64,000 nt of DNA from Phocicoccus schoeneichii (GTDB lineage: Bacteria > Bacillota > Bacilli > Staphylococcales > Salinicoccaceae). Each line of letters starts with the position of its first letter. Within the stretch, counting starts at the first letter, position 1. The notes below the pieces were generated by a model. It did no database searches. It was not told where the DNA came from and saw only the letters and a list, made by a program, of their open reading frames with translations. The stretch lies in NCBI RefSeq assembly GCF_014635565.1, contig NZ_BMDB01000004.1, positions 124,001 through 188,000 on the forward strand, in the 5' to 3' direction. This document shows, in pieces, positions 17,257 to 25,772 of the stretch. The translations under genes were made by a program, and so were the position numbers.

Positions 17257-18018
17257 TCAGTTCACCACACTTTGAAATTGATAATTTTTTGTTTTTAACT
17301 CCTTAAATACATCCTTTAAAAATTGAACTGCACCTTCTGTGTCTCCGTGTACACATACGCTATCGACTTTAATTGGGATTTTATTACCCGTGATTGTTGT
17401 AACAGACCCCACTTCAATCATCTCTTCTAAACGTGCCGCTGCTTCTCTAGCATCTTTAATCATTGCTCCTTCACTGTTTCTTGAAACGAGCGTGCCGTCA
17501 TCATTGTACGCACGGTCTAAAAAGACTTCATGAATTGTACCAAGCCCTTTATCTTCTGCGCATTTCACTAACTGTCCCATAGACATCCCCATTACGTAGA
17601 GTGACTCGTCATAGTCATAAATACTATCTACAATCGCTTGTCTAGTTTTTTTGCATACTTCTGCTTTATTGTATAACGCACCATGAGGCTTCACGTATTT
17701 CATCTTTACTCCAACACTTCTCGCAAGGCCATCCACAGCTGCAATCTGATATTTCACTAATGCATACACTTCTTTATAAGATAAAGACATGTCACGCCTC
17801 CCGAACCCTTCTAGATCTCTATATCCAGGATGGCACCCAAGTGTTACGTTATTCTGTTTTACTAAGTCAATCGTATGTACCAACGTTTCAGGATCAGACG
17901 CATGAAATCCACATGCGACATTTGCGCTCGTAACGAGTGGCAACATAGCCGCGTCGTTTCCGATTTTGAACGCCCCAAAACTTTCTCCTAAGTCTGCATT
18001 AATATCGATGGTCTTCAT
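17257..18018 (-). CDS. pxpA: 5-oxoprolinase subunit A (YcsF/LamB family)
   Basis: PxpA is one of three subunits of the ATP-dependent prokaryotic 5-oxoprolinase that opens pyroglutamate to glutamate. The 253-residue protein has the family hallmarks DINADLGESFG at the N-terminus, ANVACGFHASDP near residue 34, GCHPGYRDLEGFGRR near residue 61, VKPHGALYN near residue 108, and CVHGDTEGA near the C-terminus. The ATG at 18018 has a GGAGGGAAAC-type ribosome binding site. pxpC lies 49 nt upstream, in the same operon. Confidence 0.95.
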   Translation of the reverse strand: MKTIDINADLGESFGAFKIGNDAAMLPLVTSANVACGFHASDPETLVHTIDLVKQNNVTLGCHPGYRDLEGFGRRDMSLSYKEVYALVKYQIAAVDGLARSVGVKMKYVKPHGALYNKAEVCKKTRQAIVDSIYDYDESLYVMGMSMGQLVKCAEDKGLGTIHEVFLDRAYNDDGTLVSRNSEGAMIKDAREAAARLEEMIEVGSVTTITGNKIPIKVDSVCVHGDTEGAVQFLKDVFKELKTKNYQFQSVVN

Positions 18019-18067
18019 ACGTTTCCCTCCACTTTACTTTAGTTATAGCTTATCAAAATAAGCATCA

Positions 18068-18979
18068 TTAGGGTAAATAATACGTACCTTGTATACGCTC
18101 CATCTCTTCATTATATAGCGCTCTCGCATCCTCAATCGAAATCTCTTCAAAGTAAACAAGACTCTCTAGCCGTGCGTCAGCAAGTATTGGCAAGTCGACT
18201 TTAGCTACTGTACCGAGTCTTAAATATCCACCGGTCGTTTGACGATCATTCATGAGCACCATAGGGTTACCGTCTTTTGTTACTTGGATTAAACCAAGAC
18301 GTGTGACGTCACTCACAATATCGTATTCATCCGCTTCAATCTTAGTCCCTGATAATTTAATAGCCATACGATTTGAATCAGATTGAATGGTATAACTCTC
18401 TTTAAAGAACGAATCTAAATTTTTGACGCGTTCCGCATCTTCACCTATCATGACACGAATCACTGGCTTCCCTTTATATGTTTTAACCGTTGGATATTTT
18501 GACATGATTTTCTTCTCTAATGATGCTTCATTAGCGCCATCAATCTTGATGACGTCTCCTTTACGTAACGGATGTATATCTAAGAGTTGACTATGAACCG
18601 ATTGACTGCCAAGTATATGGTTAGAGTTCATCCTACCATCTACAGCGATATATCCTCTCGTGTCGAGCAATCGCCCCACCTTGACGTGATCTCCTTCTTT
18701 TAATTCAATAAAAGATGCTGTAGAGACAATAGAACCATTTAGCCTAATTTTCTCAGTCCCAAACACTGCAATTGTTATGTCTTTTAAAACTTCAAACTCT
18801 GGACCTACGATTGTCATTTCGATCACTGGATTTGATAATGGGTTATCTAGCATCTTGTTAGACAACATCATCGCACGAAAATTCATGGCTCCAGATTCAC
18901 TTTGCCCGAATTTCTCAACGCCCGTACGTCCCAAATCTTGAATAGATGAATACATCCCTGGCTTAATTATTCTTATCAT
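18068..18979 (-). CDS. pxpC: 5-oxoprolinase subunit C (KipA/biotin-dependent carboxyltransferase family)
   Basis: A 303-residue protein of the KipA/PxpC family. Typical stretches are GMYSSIQDLGRTG near residue 8, FGQSESGAMNFRAMMLSN, and the C-terminal MNDRQTTGGYLRLGTV. It is the partner of PxpB in the 5-oxoprolinase complex. Its start lies inside the end of pxpB (17-bp overlap), so the two are coupled. Older annotations call this family an allophanate hydrolase subunit or KipI antagonist; with pxpA and pcp present, the oxoprolinase role is the better reading. Confidence 0.94.
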   Translation of the reverse strand: MIRIIKPGMYSSIQDLGRTGVEKFGQSESGAMNFRAMMLSNKMLDNPLSNPVIEMTIVGPEFEVLKDITIAVFGTEKIRLNGSIVSTASFIELKEGDHVKVGRLLDTRGYIAVDGRMNSNHILGSQSVHSQLLDIHPLRKGDVIKIDGANEASLEKKIMSKYPTVKTYKGKPVIRVMIGEDAERVKNLDSFFKESYTIQSDSNRMAIKLSGTKIEADEYDIVSDVTRLGLIQVTKDGNPMVLMNDRQTTGGYLRLGTVAKVDLPILADARLESLVYFEEISIEDARALYNEEMERIQGTYYLP

Positions 18980-19631
18980 TATTTAGCCTCCGATATTCAT
19001 CAATAGTAATAGAATTAAATTTCACATAATTTCCAGGTCTTACAATAGGAATACCCTCTTTCACCATTTCTATTGGTGTGCGTCCAATAATATTCCATCC
19101 ACCTGGTGCATTTTGCGGATATACACCCGTTTGACCACCAGCAATTCCGACGCTCCCCTTGTCAATTTTTTTGCGAGGCGTGTCTAACCTTTCTTTATAG
19201 AGTCTTTTATCTAGTCCACCAAGATACATAAATCCAGGCAAGAAGCCAAGCATATAAACGCGGTATTCATTCTTTGTGTGAAGTTCAATGAGTTCTTCTA
19301 TTGGCATATCGAACTTGTCTTGATCTATTCCAAACTCCGAATCGTAACAGACAGGAATTTCTACAATTTTTTTCTCAAGAGTTTCGATTTTAATATGATC
19401 CAAATTCTTTATGAGTGTTTGAATGTTTTCTTTTACATCATTTACGTCCATCTTAAAGATATCCCACTGCACAGTTACAGCGTTATACGAAACATTCACG
19501 TTAAGTATAGGCATCATACTTTCTTCAATCTGTTGCATCAAGGAAATCAGTTTTTCGTGTTCTTTAATGGTGAGCGTGTTTTTATCTTTAAAAATAACTA
19601 GTCTATCTTCTGAAATCTCTTTTATATTCAT
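18963..19631 (-). CDS. pxpB: 5-oxoprolinase subunit B (KipI family)
   Basis: A 222-residue protein with the KipI/PxpB signature: IPVCYDSEFGID, then EYRVYMLGFLPGFMYLGGLD, LDTPRKKIDKGSVGIAGGQTG, and YPQNAPGGWNIIGRTP. I chose the ATG at 19631, preceded by AAAGGGTGAAG, because family members begin near there (MNIKEISEDRLVI). It opens the pxpB-pxpC-pxpA-ycsG-like-pcp run. A terminator hairpin of the upstream yitT-type gene ends about 20 nt before its start, so there is no room for an ordinary promoter in between. Confidence 0.93.
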   Translation of the reverse strand: MNIKEISEDRLVIFKDKNTLTIKEHEKLISLMQQIEESMMPILNVNVSYNAVTVQWDIFKMDVNDVKENIQTLIKNLDHIKIETLEKKIVEIPVCYDSEFGIDQDKFDMPIEELIELHTKNEYRVYMLGFLPGFMYLGGLDKRLYKERLDTPRKKIDKGSVGIAGGQTGVYPQNAPGGWNIIGRTPIEMVKEGIPIVRPGNYVKFNSITIDEYRRLNNDKNN

Positions 19632-19649
19632 ACCGACTTCACCCTTTAT

Positions 19650-19683
19650 GTAAAAAAAGATGAGATTTCTACATCTCATCTTT
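19650..19683 (-). terminator. Rho-independent terminator after the YitT-family gene
   Basis: The 10-bp inverted repeat AAAGATGAGA / TCTCATCTTT (19656-19665, 19674-19683) is followed on the minus strand by a T tract. It starts 5 nt after the yitT-type stop and ends about 20 nt before the pxpB start, so it may control read-through into the pxp operon. Confidence 0.8.
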
Positions 19684-19688
19684 AGCAT

Positions 19689-20582
19689 TTATATTAAGAA
19701 GTTACCTAAAACGTCGTTTACGTCGTGGACGATTACAAACGCGTCTTCGTCATTATTCTTAATCAGGCGCTTAAGTCGTGACAACTGATTCTTATTAATA
19801 ACAACATAAAGGACTTCTTTATTTTCTTGTGTGTAATATCCTTTACCTTTAAGTATCGTCACACCACGTTCAATATCCACAGTGATGAGTTTCGCTAATA
19901 CTTCTGGTCGTTTAGATATAATTGTGATTGCTTTTTTCGGATTCATACCTTCGATAATAAAGTCCATCACTTTTGTCGCAATGTATAATGCGATAACAGT
20001 AAGTAGAATTTGTTCTAAGTCCATTACTGTTAAACCGATTGCGATAACGATTAGGTCAAAGAATAAAAGTGCATATGAGACGTTTACATCTAGGTATTTA
20101 TTTGCGATTCTCGCTAAGATAGTCGTCCCTGCTGTTGTTGACCCTACTCTAAAGATTAGACCAATACCGAGACCAATTAAAAGTCCACCGAATACCATGT
20201 TTACGATGATATTTTCAGTTTCCAACACCCATGTTTCTGTTAACCAAATCATAAGTGAGTTCATTGGTACTGTAAATAATGTATAAATCATTGCTCGTTT
20301 AGATAAAAACTTGAACCCAACTGCAAGTAGTACCATGTTAATTAAAAAGTTCGTAAGTGCAGGAGAATATCCAAACGCATAATAGATAATAATAGATAGA
20401 CCGATAACCCCACCTTCTGCAAGGTTTCCTCCGATCATGAATGTATTAACTCCAATAGCAAATAGAAATGAACCAATAGTAATAACAATTAAGTTAATCA
20501 GTGTTTGCACAGTCATCTGACGTGTAATTGGAAGTTTCTTCTTTTCAAACTCCCTAAATTTCTTTTTCTTCTTTTCGTTCAT
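19689..20582 (-). CDS. YitT-family membrane protein (DUF161 plus DUF2179)
   Basis: A 297-residue protein. A Lys-rich N-terminus (residues 1-20) is followed by five or six transmembrane segments (IGGNLAEGGVIGLSIII, ALTNFLINMVLLAVGFKFLS, VFGGLLIGLGIGLIFRVGSTTAGTT) and a cytosolic C-terminal DUF2179 domain of about 80 residues (ISKRPEVLAKLITVDIERGV). The family is widespread in Firmicutes, and its transport role is unclear. GGAGAGA precedes the ATG. It ends at its own terminator just before the pxp operon. Confidence 0.92.
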   Translation of the reverse strand: MNEKKKKKFREFEKKKLPITRQMTVQTLINLIVITIGSFLFAIGVNTFMIGGNLAEGGVIGLSIIIYYAFGYSPALTNFLINMVLLAVGFKFLSKRAMIYTLFTVPMNSLMIWLTETWVLETENIIVNMVFGGLLIGLGIGLIFRVGSTTAGTTILARIANKYLDVNVSYALLFFDLIVIAIGLTVMDLEQILLTVIALYIATKVMDFIIEGMNPKKAITIISKRPEVLAKLITVDIERGVTILKGKGYYTQENKEVLYVVINKNQLSRLKRLIKNNDEDAFVIVHDVNDVLGNFLI

Positions 20583-20649
20583 CTCTATCTCTCCTTTCGC
20601 ACAGTAGTTTAATTTTATAAGAAAGCAAACGATTATTCAATGCACAAGA

Positions 20650-20677
20650 TTGGCAAATATCTCTGATATACTATATT
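20650..20677 (+). promoter_or_regulatory. Promoter of the VOC-family gene
   Basis: TTGGCA (20650-20655) and TATATT (20672-20677) are separated by 16 nt, each matching five of six consensus bases, 28 nt before the ATG. Confidence 0.6.
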
Positions 20678-20705
20678 TAAATTTAAATATTGGAGGTTTA
20701 CTCAA

Positions 20706-21098
20706 ATGAAATCTATTACACCATTTCTCATGTTTGAAGGTCGAGCTGAGGAAGCAATTATGTTCTACCAGTCTGTCTTCGATGACGTCGAAGTTGTTTT
20801 TTTAAATAGATTTGGACCTGAATCAAACGAATGGGAAGGAAAAATCATGCAAGGTTTGATTCGCATTGGCGAACTAAACATCATGGTCTCCGATTCATCA
20901 GTATCACATGATTTCTCGTTTACACCGTCTACTAGTCTCTTCATTGAGTGCGAGTCAATGAATGAGCAAATGAGGTACTACGAAAAAATTAAATCCAAAG
21001 GTGCCATACTCATGCCAATCGACGACTATGGATTCAGTAAACAGTTCGCATGGGTTTCAGATCCATTCGGATTCACTTGGCAATTAAATTTAAATTAA
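20706..21098 (+). CDS. VOC-superfamily protein (PhnB/YjdN-like)
   Basis: A 130-residue member of the vicinal oxygen chelate superfamily. MKSITPFLMFEGRAEEAIMFYQSVF at the N-terminus and WVSDPFGFTWQLNLN at the C-terminus match the PhnB/YjdN (3-demethylubiquinone-9 3-methyltransferase-like) group. The group adopts a glyoxalase/bleomycin-resistance fold, but individual functions are mostly unknown. TTGGAGG precedes the ATG, and a good promoter lies upstream. The gene stands alone with its own terminator. Confidence 0.88.
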   Translation: MKSITPFLMFEGRAEEAIMFYQSVFDDVEVVFLNRFGPESNEWEGKIMQGLIRIGELNIMVSDSSVSHDFSFTPSTSLFIECESMNEQMRYYEKIKSKGAILMPIDDYGFSKQFAWVSDPFGFTWQLNLN

Positions 21099-21104
21099 AA
21101 AGAA

Positions 21105-21142
21105 AAAAGACGCCCCTCCTACTTTAAGGATTGGACGTCTTT
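21105..21142 (+). terminator. Rho-independent terminator of the VOC gene
   Basis: AAAGACG and CGTCTTT arms with further inner pairing (CC...CCT / AGG...GG) are followed by AACTTTTT, right after the stop at 21098. Confidence 0.7.
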
Positions 21143-21177
21143 AACTTTTTCGATTCTAAAATTCATAAAAATACGTA

Positions 21178-21312
21178 TTAGCCAACTAATTTAGATAAGA
21201 ATGAATCATTTTTACGACTCACTTTGCTCTCTTTAAGTCTTGAATTGTTCATTGCTACCTGTTTAAATTCCTTAATGCGTTGTTCCGCTGGAATAATTGA
21301 TGTAGTGTACAC
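21178..21312 (-). CDS. Small 44-residue basic protein, unknown
   Basis: A short ORF starts at GTG 21312 with a strong AGGAGGG site 7 nt upstream and ends at TAA 21178. It encodes a peptide beginning MYTTSIIPAEQRIKEFKQ and ending DSFLSKLVG. It is rich in Lys/Arg and Ser and is probably helical in the first half, with no membrane segment. It lies alone between the VOC gene terminator and an AT-rich gap, with a possible promoter in that gap. I do not recognise it. The ribosome binding site and clean frame argue for a real gene. Confidence 0.6.
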   Translation of the reverse strand: MYTTSIIPAEQRIKEFKQVAMNNSRLKESKVSRKNDSFLSKLVG

Positions 21313-21661
21313 TCTTTTCCCTCCTTTAATTTAAAATTTATTTCATACATCGTTTTGACCTGTGTGGCTTTTGTCACTTATTATAATACCTTATGTACCA
21401 AGGGATTTCAATTATTATGATTACTATTTATCAATGTTCATCTCTTTGGAATATTCTGATATTTCAATATTAATTAATAGTAATTGAAATAAAATTACGA
21501 AAAGAGTTCTGTCAATTCTTTCCATGCATATAATCGAATATTAATACATATAATAACGTTTTCTTCGAGTTTTTATGACTTTTCAGATAAAAACAATACT
21601 TTTTAGTGTAAATGTACAATGAAATTTATTGTAAAATGTAACCGTTATCTTTATCTTGCAT
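21313..21661. other. AT-rich intergenic stretch
   Basis: About 350 bp without a supported ORF. It is very AT-rich with several TATAAT-like words. It probably holds the promoter of the 44-residue ORF (-) and nothing else I can identify. Confidence 0.5.
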
Positions 21662-21694
21662 AAAAAAAATAAGCGCAATATTTTTGCGCTTATT
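21662..21694 (-). terminator. Rho-independent terminator of the methyltransferase gene
   Basis: A perfect 11-bp inverted repeat AATAAGCGCAA / TTGCGCTTATT (21668-21678, 21684-21694) is followed on the minus strand by seven or more T residues, just after the stop at 21700. Confidence 0.9.
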
Positions 21695-21699
21695 CAATA

Positions 21700-22488
21700 C
21701 TATTCTTTATTTTTGTTCTTTAAAATTGCTGTTGAAAGTACATGAGGTACTTTATGTTTTTTATCTCTATCGATATCTTTAAGCATTTCAGTAAGGTTAT
21801 CTACGACCTCTTTTTTACGTTTGTCACTATGTCTAGATAACCAAGAAGAGGTTTCAATACGTTTTGTCCACTCTTCGTCAGTAAATTTTAGTCGATAATC
21901 TTTTTTGAATAACTCTATTAAGTCAAATTTTTCAAATTTAAGTTCGCTAAACCACTCTACTGGAAAACCACTAATCATTTGAATCGAATATTTTTTTGAA
22001 CCTGCTGGATCTAGTTTTTCACCTTTTGCAGATTCTTTGATGATTTTCATTGTTTGCTTCATCATCTTGTTGTTCACTCTAAATCCAATGTCTGAGATTA
22101 CTAATAATCCGTCTGGCTTTAATAGACGTAAAACTTCTTTAATTACTTTTCCACTTTCAAAGTATTGCCAAGCACGTAGTGCTATAACAACATCATACTT
22201 TTGTTCTTTTAAAGGAATAGATTCTGCCATACCATTAATAAAGGTAACATTTTTACCTTTAGTATATTCTTCGCCAAGTTTTATGAACGTATCTGATGGT
22301 TCGAGTGCATCTACAATCGCACCTTCATCCGCCATCATTGCACTTAAAAATCCAGGACCGGCACCTAAATCGAGGACATTTTTTCCTTTTAAATCTACGC
22401 CTCTAATCTTTAATTCGTCTAAAAATTCATCCGGAATATCATTTCTATTTTCATAATACTCATATTCAAACTTATGTGTCTTTTCCAT
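21700..22488 (-). CDS. Class I SAM-dependent methyltransferase
   Basis: A 262-residue methyltransferase with a Rossmann-type core. Motif I is VLDLGAGPGFLSAMM near residue 39, motif II is VDALEPSD near residue 59, and FINGMAESIPL and KYDVVIALRAWQYF follow. RLLKPDGLLVISD is the post-II/III strand. It looks like the UbiE/Ubie-like small-molecule group, and the acceptor is unknown. It is divergent from a small membrane gene and a DHA2 efflux permease. The ATG at 22488 has AGAGGG upstream. Confidence 0.88.
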   Translation of the reverse strand: MEKTHKFEYEYYENRNDIPDEFLDELKIRGVDLKGKNVLDLGAGPGFLSAMMADEGAIVDALEPSDTFIKLGEEYTKGKNVTFINGMAESIPLKEQKYDVVIALRAWQYFESGKVIKEVLRLLKPDGLLVISDIGFRVNNKMMKQTMKIIKESAKGEKLDPAGSKKYSIQMISGFPVEWFSELKFEKFDLIELFKKDYRLKFTDEEWTKRIETSSWLSRHSDKRKKEVVDNLTEMLKDIDRDKKHKVPHVLSTAILKNKNKE

Positions 22489-22601
22489 AGTAACCCTCTT
22501 CCATTTTAATATTTCGGTTATCGAACTTATTTATTGTTTTTTGCACTTAGTTGGGTGTATCATACTATATGTTGTTAATTTTAGTAAAGGGAGGGAACAG
22601 A

Positions 22602-22778
22602 ATGACCAAGCTGCTTACTGCTTTATTATCAATAGCTATAATGATTTTTGTTTCTCATTTTTTACTTGATCTTATTATTCCATCACTTGGCACTCGTAAT
22701 ATTTCGCTTGCAATTGTGATTGGAGCTGTAGCCGGTTTCTATATCTATACCCTAATTGACAATAAATATTTTGATTGA
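22602..22778 (+). CDS. Small two-span membrane protein upstream of an efflux permease
   Basis: A 58-residue protein with two hydrophobic segments (about 5-25 and 32-50). The ATG at 22602 follows AAAGGGAGGGAACAG. It lies 49 nt before the DHA2 permease gene in the same direction, so the two may share a transcript. The family is not recognised. Confidence 0.65.
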   Translation: MTKLLTALLSIAIMIFVSHFLLDLIIPSLGTRNISLAIVIGAVAGFYIYTLIDNKYFD

Positions 22779-22826
22779 ATCATTTAATGTTCAATGCAAT
22801 TAACATTTTGAATTGGAGGCGTCTTT

Positions 22827-24314
22827 TTGTCAAAAACTTCACCTGATAAACCAGATTATCGCTTGATAACGATACTTATCACTGGTGCTTTTATTGCTTT
22901 TCTTTCTAACACTTTCTTAAACGTCGCCTTGCCTTCTATAAAAGATGAGTTTGATATATCCACTGGTACTGTTCAATGGGTATCTACATCATACATGCTT
23001 GTGTCTGGAATTGTCATCCCGACGACAGCATATCTCATGAACAAGTTTAGCGCAAGGCAAATTTTCTTATCTGCAATGAGCTTATTCTTATTAGGCGCTA
23101 CTATTGCAGGTTTTTCAATCAGCTTCCCGATGCTCATCGTCGGTCGTATGATTCAAGCTGCTGGATCAAGCATACTCATGCCGCTCTTAATGAATACAAT
23201 GATTCGAAGCTTCCCTCCAGAAAAGCGTGGGACTGCTATGGGATTATTTAGTCTCGTCATGTTCTTCGCACCAGCAATTGGCCCGACACTTTCTGGATTT
23301 ATCGTTCAATCATACTCATGGAACATGCTTTTCATTATGATGTTACCAGTTATTATTATCATACTTGTCGTTGGATATAAGCTCTTACCTGAGATTAAAA
23401 ACAACAATAAAGCTGTAATGGATATTCCATCTGTAATTTTATCTACACTTGGTTTTGGTGCTCTACTATACGGACTCGTTTCTGCTGGTGACCACAAGTT
23501 GCTTTCGATTATTACTCTTGCACCAATATTTATAGGTTTAATTCTCGTGTATATATATATAATGAGACAGATGAAATTAGAGATGCCGATGTTAAACTTT
23601 CGTGTGTATAAACATAAGATGTATACGCTCGGAGCAATCATTAGCTCAGCGTCTAACATGGGACTCTTTGCTGGTATGATTTTAGTCCCTTTGTTCTTAC
23701 AAGATATCCAAGGCAAATCACCGATTGAAACGGGACTTTTACTCTTACCTGGTGCGTTAATCATGGGATTCCTTTCACCAGTGTCTGGTAAGCTATTCGA
23801 CAAAGTTGGTCCAAAATGGCTTGCTATTGTTGGTTTAATTCTCGCGACTATCACTACGTACATGTTCAGTAAACTGACATTTGATACAAGCTTTGGTTAC
23901 CTACTCACATTATATATGGTGAGAGCTTTTGGTATGACAATGGTAAACACTCCTGTTATGACAAACGGTATGAATGACTTACCTAGGGAATTAACACCTG
24001 ATGGATCATCTCTAAACAGTATGATGAACCAAGTATCAGGAGCAGTTGGTATCGCTGTTTTAATCTCCGTGATGCAAGGATATATGAACTTCCAGTTAAG
24101 TAAAATCGCAAACCCTACTCAGCTAGAAATTAACCAAGCAATGCTAGATGGAATAAATCTAAGCTTCTTTGTAGGATCAATATTCATGGCAATTGGACTC
24201 TTAACTGCACTATTCCTAAAACCAGCCTACTCAACAGAGAATCTGGAAGACGGAATCACATCAGTGAGACCTATTGGCGAATCACATAAAATTAAACGAA
24301 AAGAACAAGATTAA
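22827..24314 (+). CDS. DHA2-family MFS drug efflux permease (EmrB/QacA type)
   Basis: A 495-residue, 14-span major facilitator. The N-terminal region shows FLNVALPSIKDEFDIS, VQWVSTSYMLVSGIVIP, and GRMIQAAGSSILMPLLM (motif C-like); AIGPTLSGFIVQ is the antiporter motif. The start is TTG at 22827 with TTGGAGGC six nt upstream. A second, related DHA2 permease is encoded at 36.9-38.4 kb. Its likely role is proton-driven export of lipophilic or cationic compounds. The gene is followed directly by the large intergenic palindromic element at 24317. Confidence 0.92.
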   Translation: MSKTSPDKPDYRLITILITGAFIAFLSNTFLNVALPSIKDEFDISTGTVQWVSTSYMLVSGIVIPTTAYLMNKFSARQIFLSAMSLFLLGATIAGFSISFPMLIVGRMIQAAGSSILMPLLMNTMIRSFPPEKRGTAMGLFSLVMFFAPAIGPTLSGFIVQSYSWNMLFIMMLPVIIIILVVGYKLLPEIKNNNKAVMDIPSVILSTLGFGALLYGLVSAGDHKLLSIITLAPIFIGLILVYIYIMRQMKLEMPMLNFRVYKHKMYTLGAIISSASNMGLFAGMILVPLFLQDIQGKSPIETGLLLLPGALIMGFLSPVSGKLFDKVGPKWLAIVGLILATITTYMFSKLTFDTSFGYLLTLYMVRAFGMTMVNTPVMTNGMNDLPRELTPDGSSLNSMMNQVSGAVGIAVLISVMQGYMNFQLSKIANPTQLEINQAMLDGINLSFFVGSIFMAIGLLTALFLKPAYSTENLEDGITSVRPIGESHKIKRKEQD

Positions 24315-24316
24315 AA

Positions 24317-24493
24317 AAGAGGCTGGGACATAAGTCCTGAAAAGATGTAATGTTTCACAGAGAATAGATAAAATCCGTACGTTAGACTCCTAGGGGAAAA
24401 GCACCAGCGTAAGACTACAGGCTTACGCGATGCCCCAGGAAAGCTAACGTACGGATTATTTTTTCTTAAGATACTTATGTCCCCGCCCCTCTT
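24317..24493. repeat. Large nested palindromic intergenic element of the 'GGCTGGGACA' family
   Basis: Outer arms (AAGAGGCTGGGACATAAGT, 24317-24335, against 24473-24493) enclose a 14-bp perfect stem (AATCCGTACGTTAG / CTAACGTACGGATT), then CCTAGGGG/CCCCAGG, then an inner stem GCGTAAG/CTTACGC. The outer motif is a familiar staphylococcal intergenic repeat that also ends transcripts. It starts 3 nt after the efflux permease stop, so it probably acts as its terminator. Confidence 0.75.
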
Positions 24494-24573
24494 ACTATTT
24501 GATATTATATATGAAGTACAAGATGCAAAATAGCTTTTAAGCGATTTAATTTTAAACAACAAGGGGCGAATCT

Positions 24574-24840
24574 ATGAGGATTTTTCATGATTACACAGAC
24601 TTATTATCAAAATTTTTATTTGATTTAAAGAAAGCAGAAATAGCAGATGATGAATATGTTTATGTAACTAGAGAGGTAGAACAATCAATATATGATAGTA
24701 ATACCAATGATGTAGCGAAGTATAATCCTGTCTCAAGTTATTATTTATATTTAGATAAAATTGAAGATAGTATAAGTTACGAAAGAATCAAAGTCATTCA
24801 TCTAATCGATGAACTTACTACTATAAATAATTGGAGATAA
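24574..24840 (+). CDS. Hypothetical 88-residue acidic protein
   Basis: An 88-residue soluble protein beginning MRIFHDYTDLLSKF, rich in Asp, Glu and Tyr, with no membrane segment or known motif. The ATG follows AAGGGGCG. It is not recognised. It lies between the palindromic element and the left edge of the foreign segment. Its base composition fits the native low-G+C background. Confidence 0.5.
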   Translation: MRIFHDYTDLLSKFLFDLKKAEIADDEYVYVTREVEQSIYDSNTNDVAKYNPVSSYYLYLDKIEDSISYERIKVIHLIDELTTINNWR

Positions 24841-24892
24841 ACGAGGTTATCTCTTTTTTCTAATACATCTCAATTATATAATCCCTAAACTC

Positions 24893-25612
24893 CTTTGGCC
24901 AGGCCGGCGTTGCCGGTATCGTTGATGAAGATTTCTCCGTCAGGAGTTGCGACCAAAGCATTATGTTCGACTGTACGGTTTCCTCGATCGCTTTCTTCGG
25001 TAAGCCTATATGAATCACTTTTGCCACCCCATAATATTTGCGTGCAGGCTAAGTATAATAGCTTAACTTTGGCAGCCCGATGATCAGCGTATGATCGGCC
25101 TGCAGCGCATGTTCCGGCACCGGGGATTCATCTGCCGGGACACCGCTGGGAAGATCTACAGATATTATTGTGTTATCCATTTTGTTCAATTCCCTGAAAA
25201 TTTCTTTATAAGGTGAACGGATCTCCCCTTTGATCCCGGTCCCGAGCATCGTATCGACGATGATGTCCGCACTTTCTGCTGGGGCCTGATCATATTGTGT
25301 GAAACTGAAACCTGAGTTGAGGTAAATGTTCATATGGTACTCTGCATCGCCCTTGATTTTATCCCTTTCAGGAATAACGCAAACGCTCACATGGTAACCA
25401 TTTTCCTGCAGCACCTTGGCGATGACAAAACCATCCCCGCCGTTATTGCCGCTGCCGATGAGGACGCAAAACTTTTGCCTCCCAAAGTTTTTCATAATGT
25501 TCTTTGCGGCGACACGCCCTGCATTTTCCATCAATATCCGTCCGTCAATGCCAATTTCTTCGATCGCGTACCGATCGACGGCTTTCATCTCTTCACCTGC
25601 GACGACTCTCAT
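24893..25612 (-). pseudogene. Decayed bifunctional NAD(P)H-hydrate repair enzyme (epimerase plus dehydratase remnants)
   Basis: The epimerase (YjeF N-terminal) domain is nearly complete from the ATG at 25612: MKAVDRYAIEEIGIDG, GSGNNGGDGFVIAKVL, and DTMLGTGIKGEIRSP. It then meets TAG after LPKLSYYT, where family members continue; the frame beyond the stop still reads PARKYYGVAKVIHIGLP. After a deletion, a piece of the dehydratase domain follows in another frame (ATPDGEIFINDTGNAGLAKG), then native AT-rich sequence. At least one nonsense change, an internal deletion and a truncated end are seen. Base composition is visibly more G+C rich than the flanks. The surviving domain would encode about 187 residues. 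Confidence 0.82.
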
Positions 25613-25772
25613 AAAAAACACCTCCACTTAGAGTATAAGGGAAGCCTGAAGACTTATAAATATGACCAGATGATTAAGAATAATGAATTTTTTGTGATAC
25701 TTTTCATAAAGGGTACCCATCACAGTGTAAATTTGATACACTCATAGTAATTAAACAATAGGAGGACCACTT

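Noticed and set aside
25334-25747. 137-residue plus-strand ORF
   Set aside because: It lies antisense to the epimerase remnant and has no start signal or similarity that I recognise.
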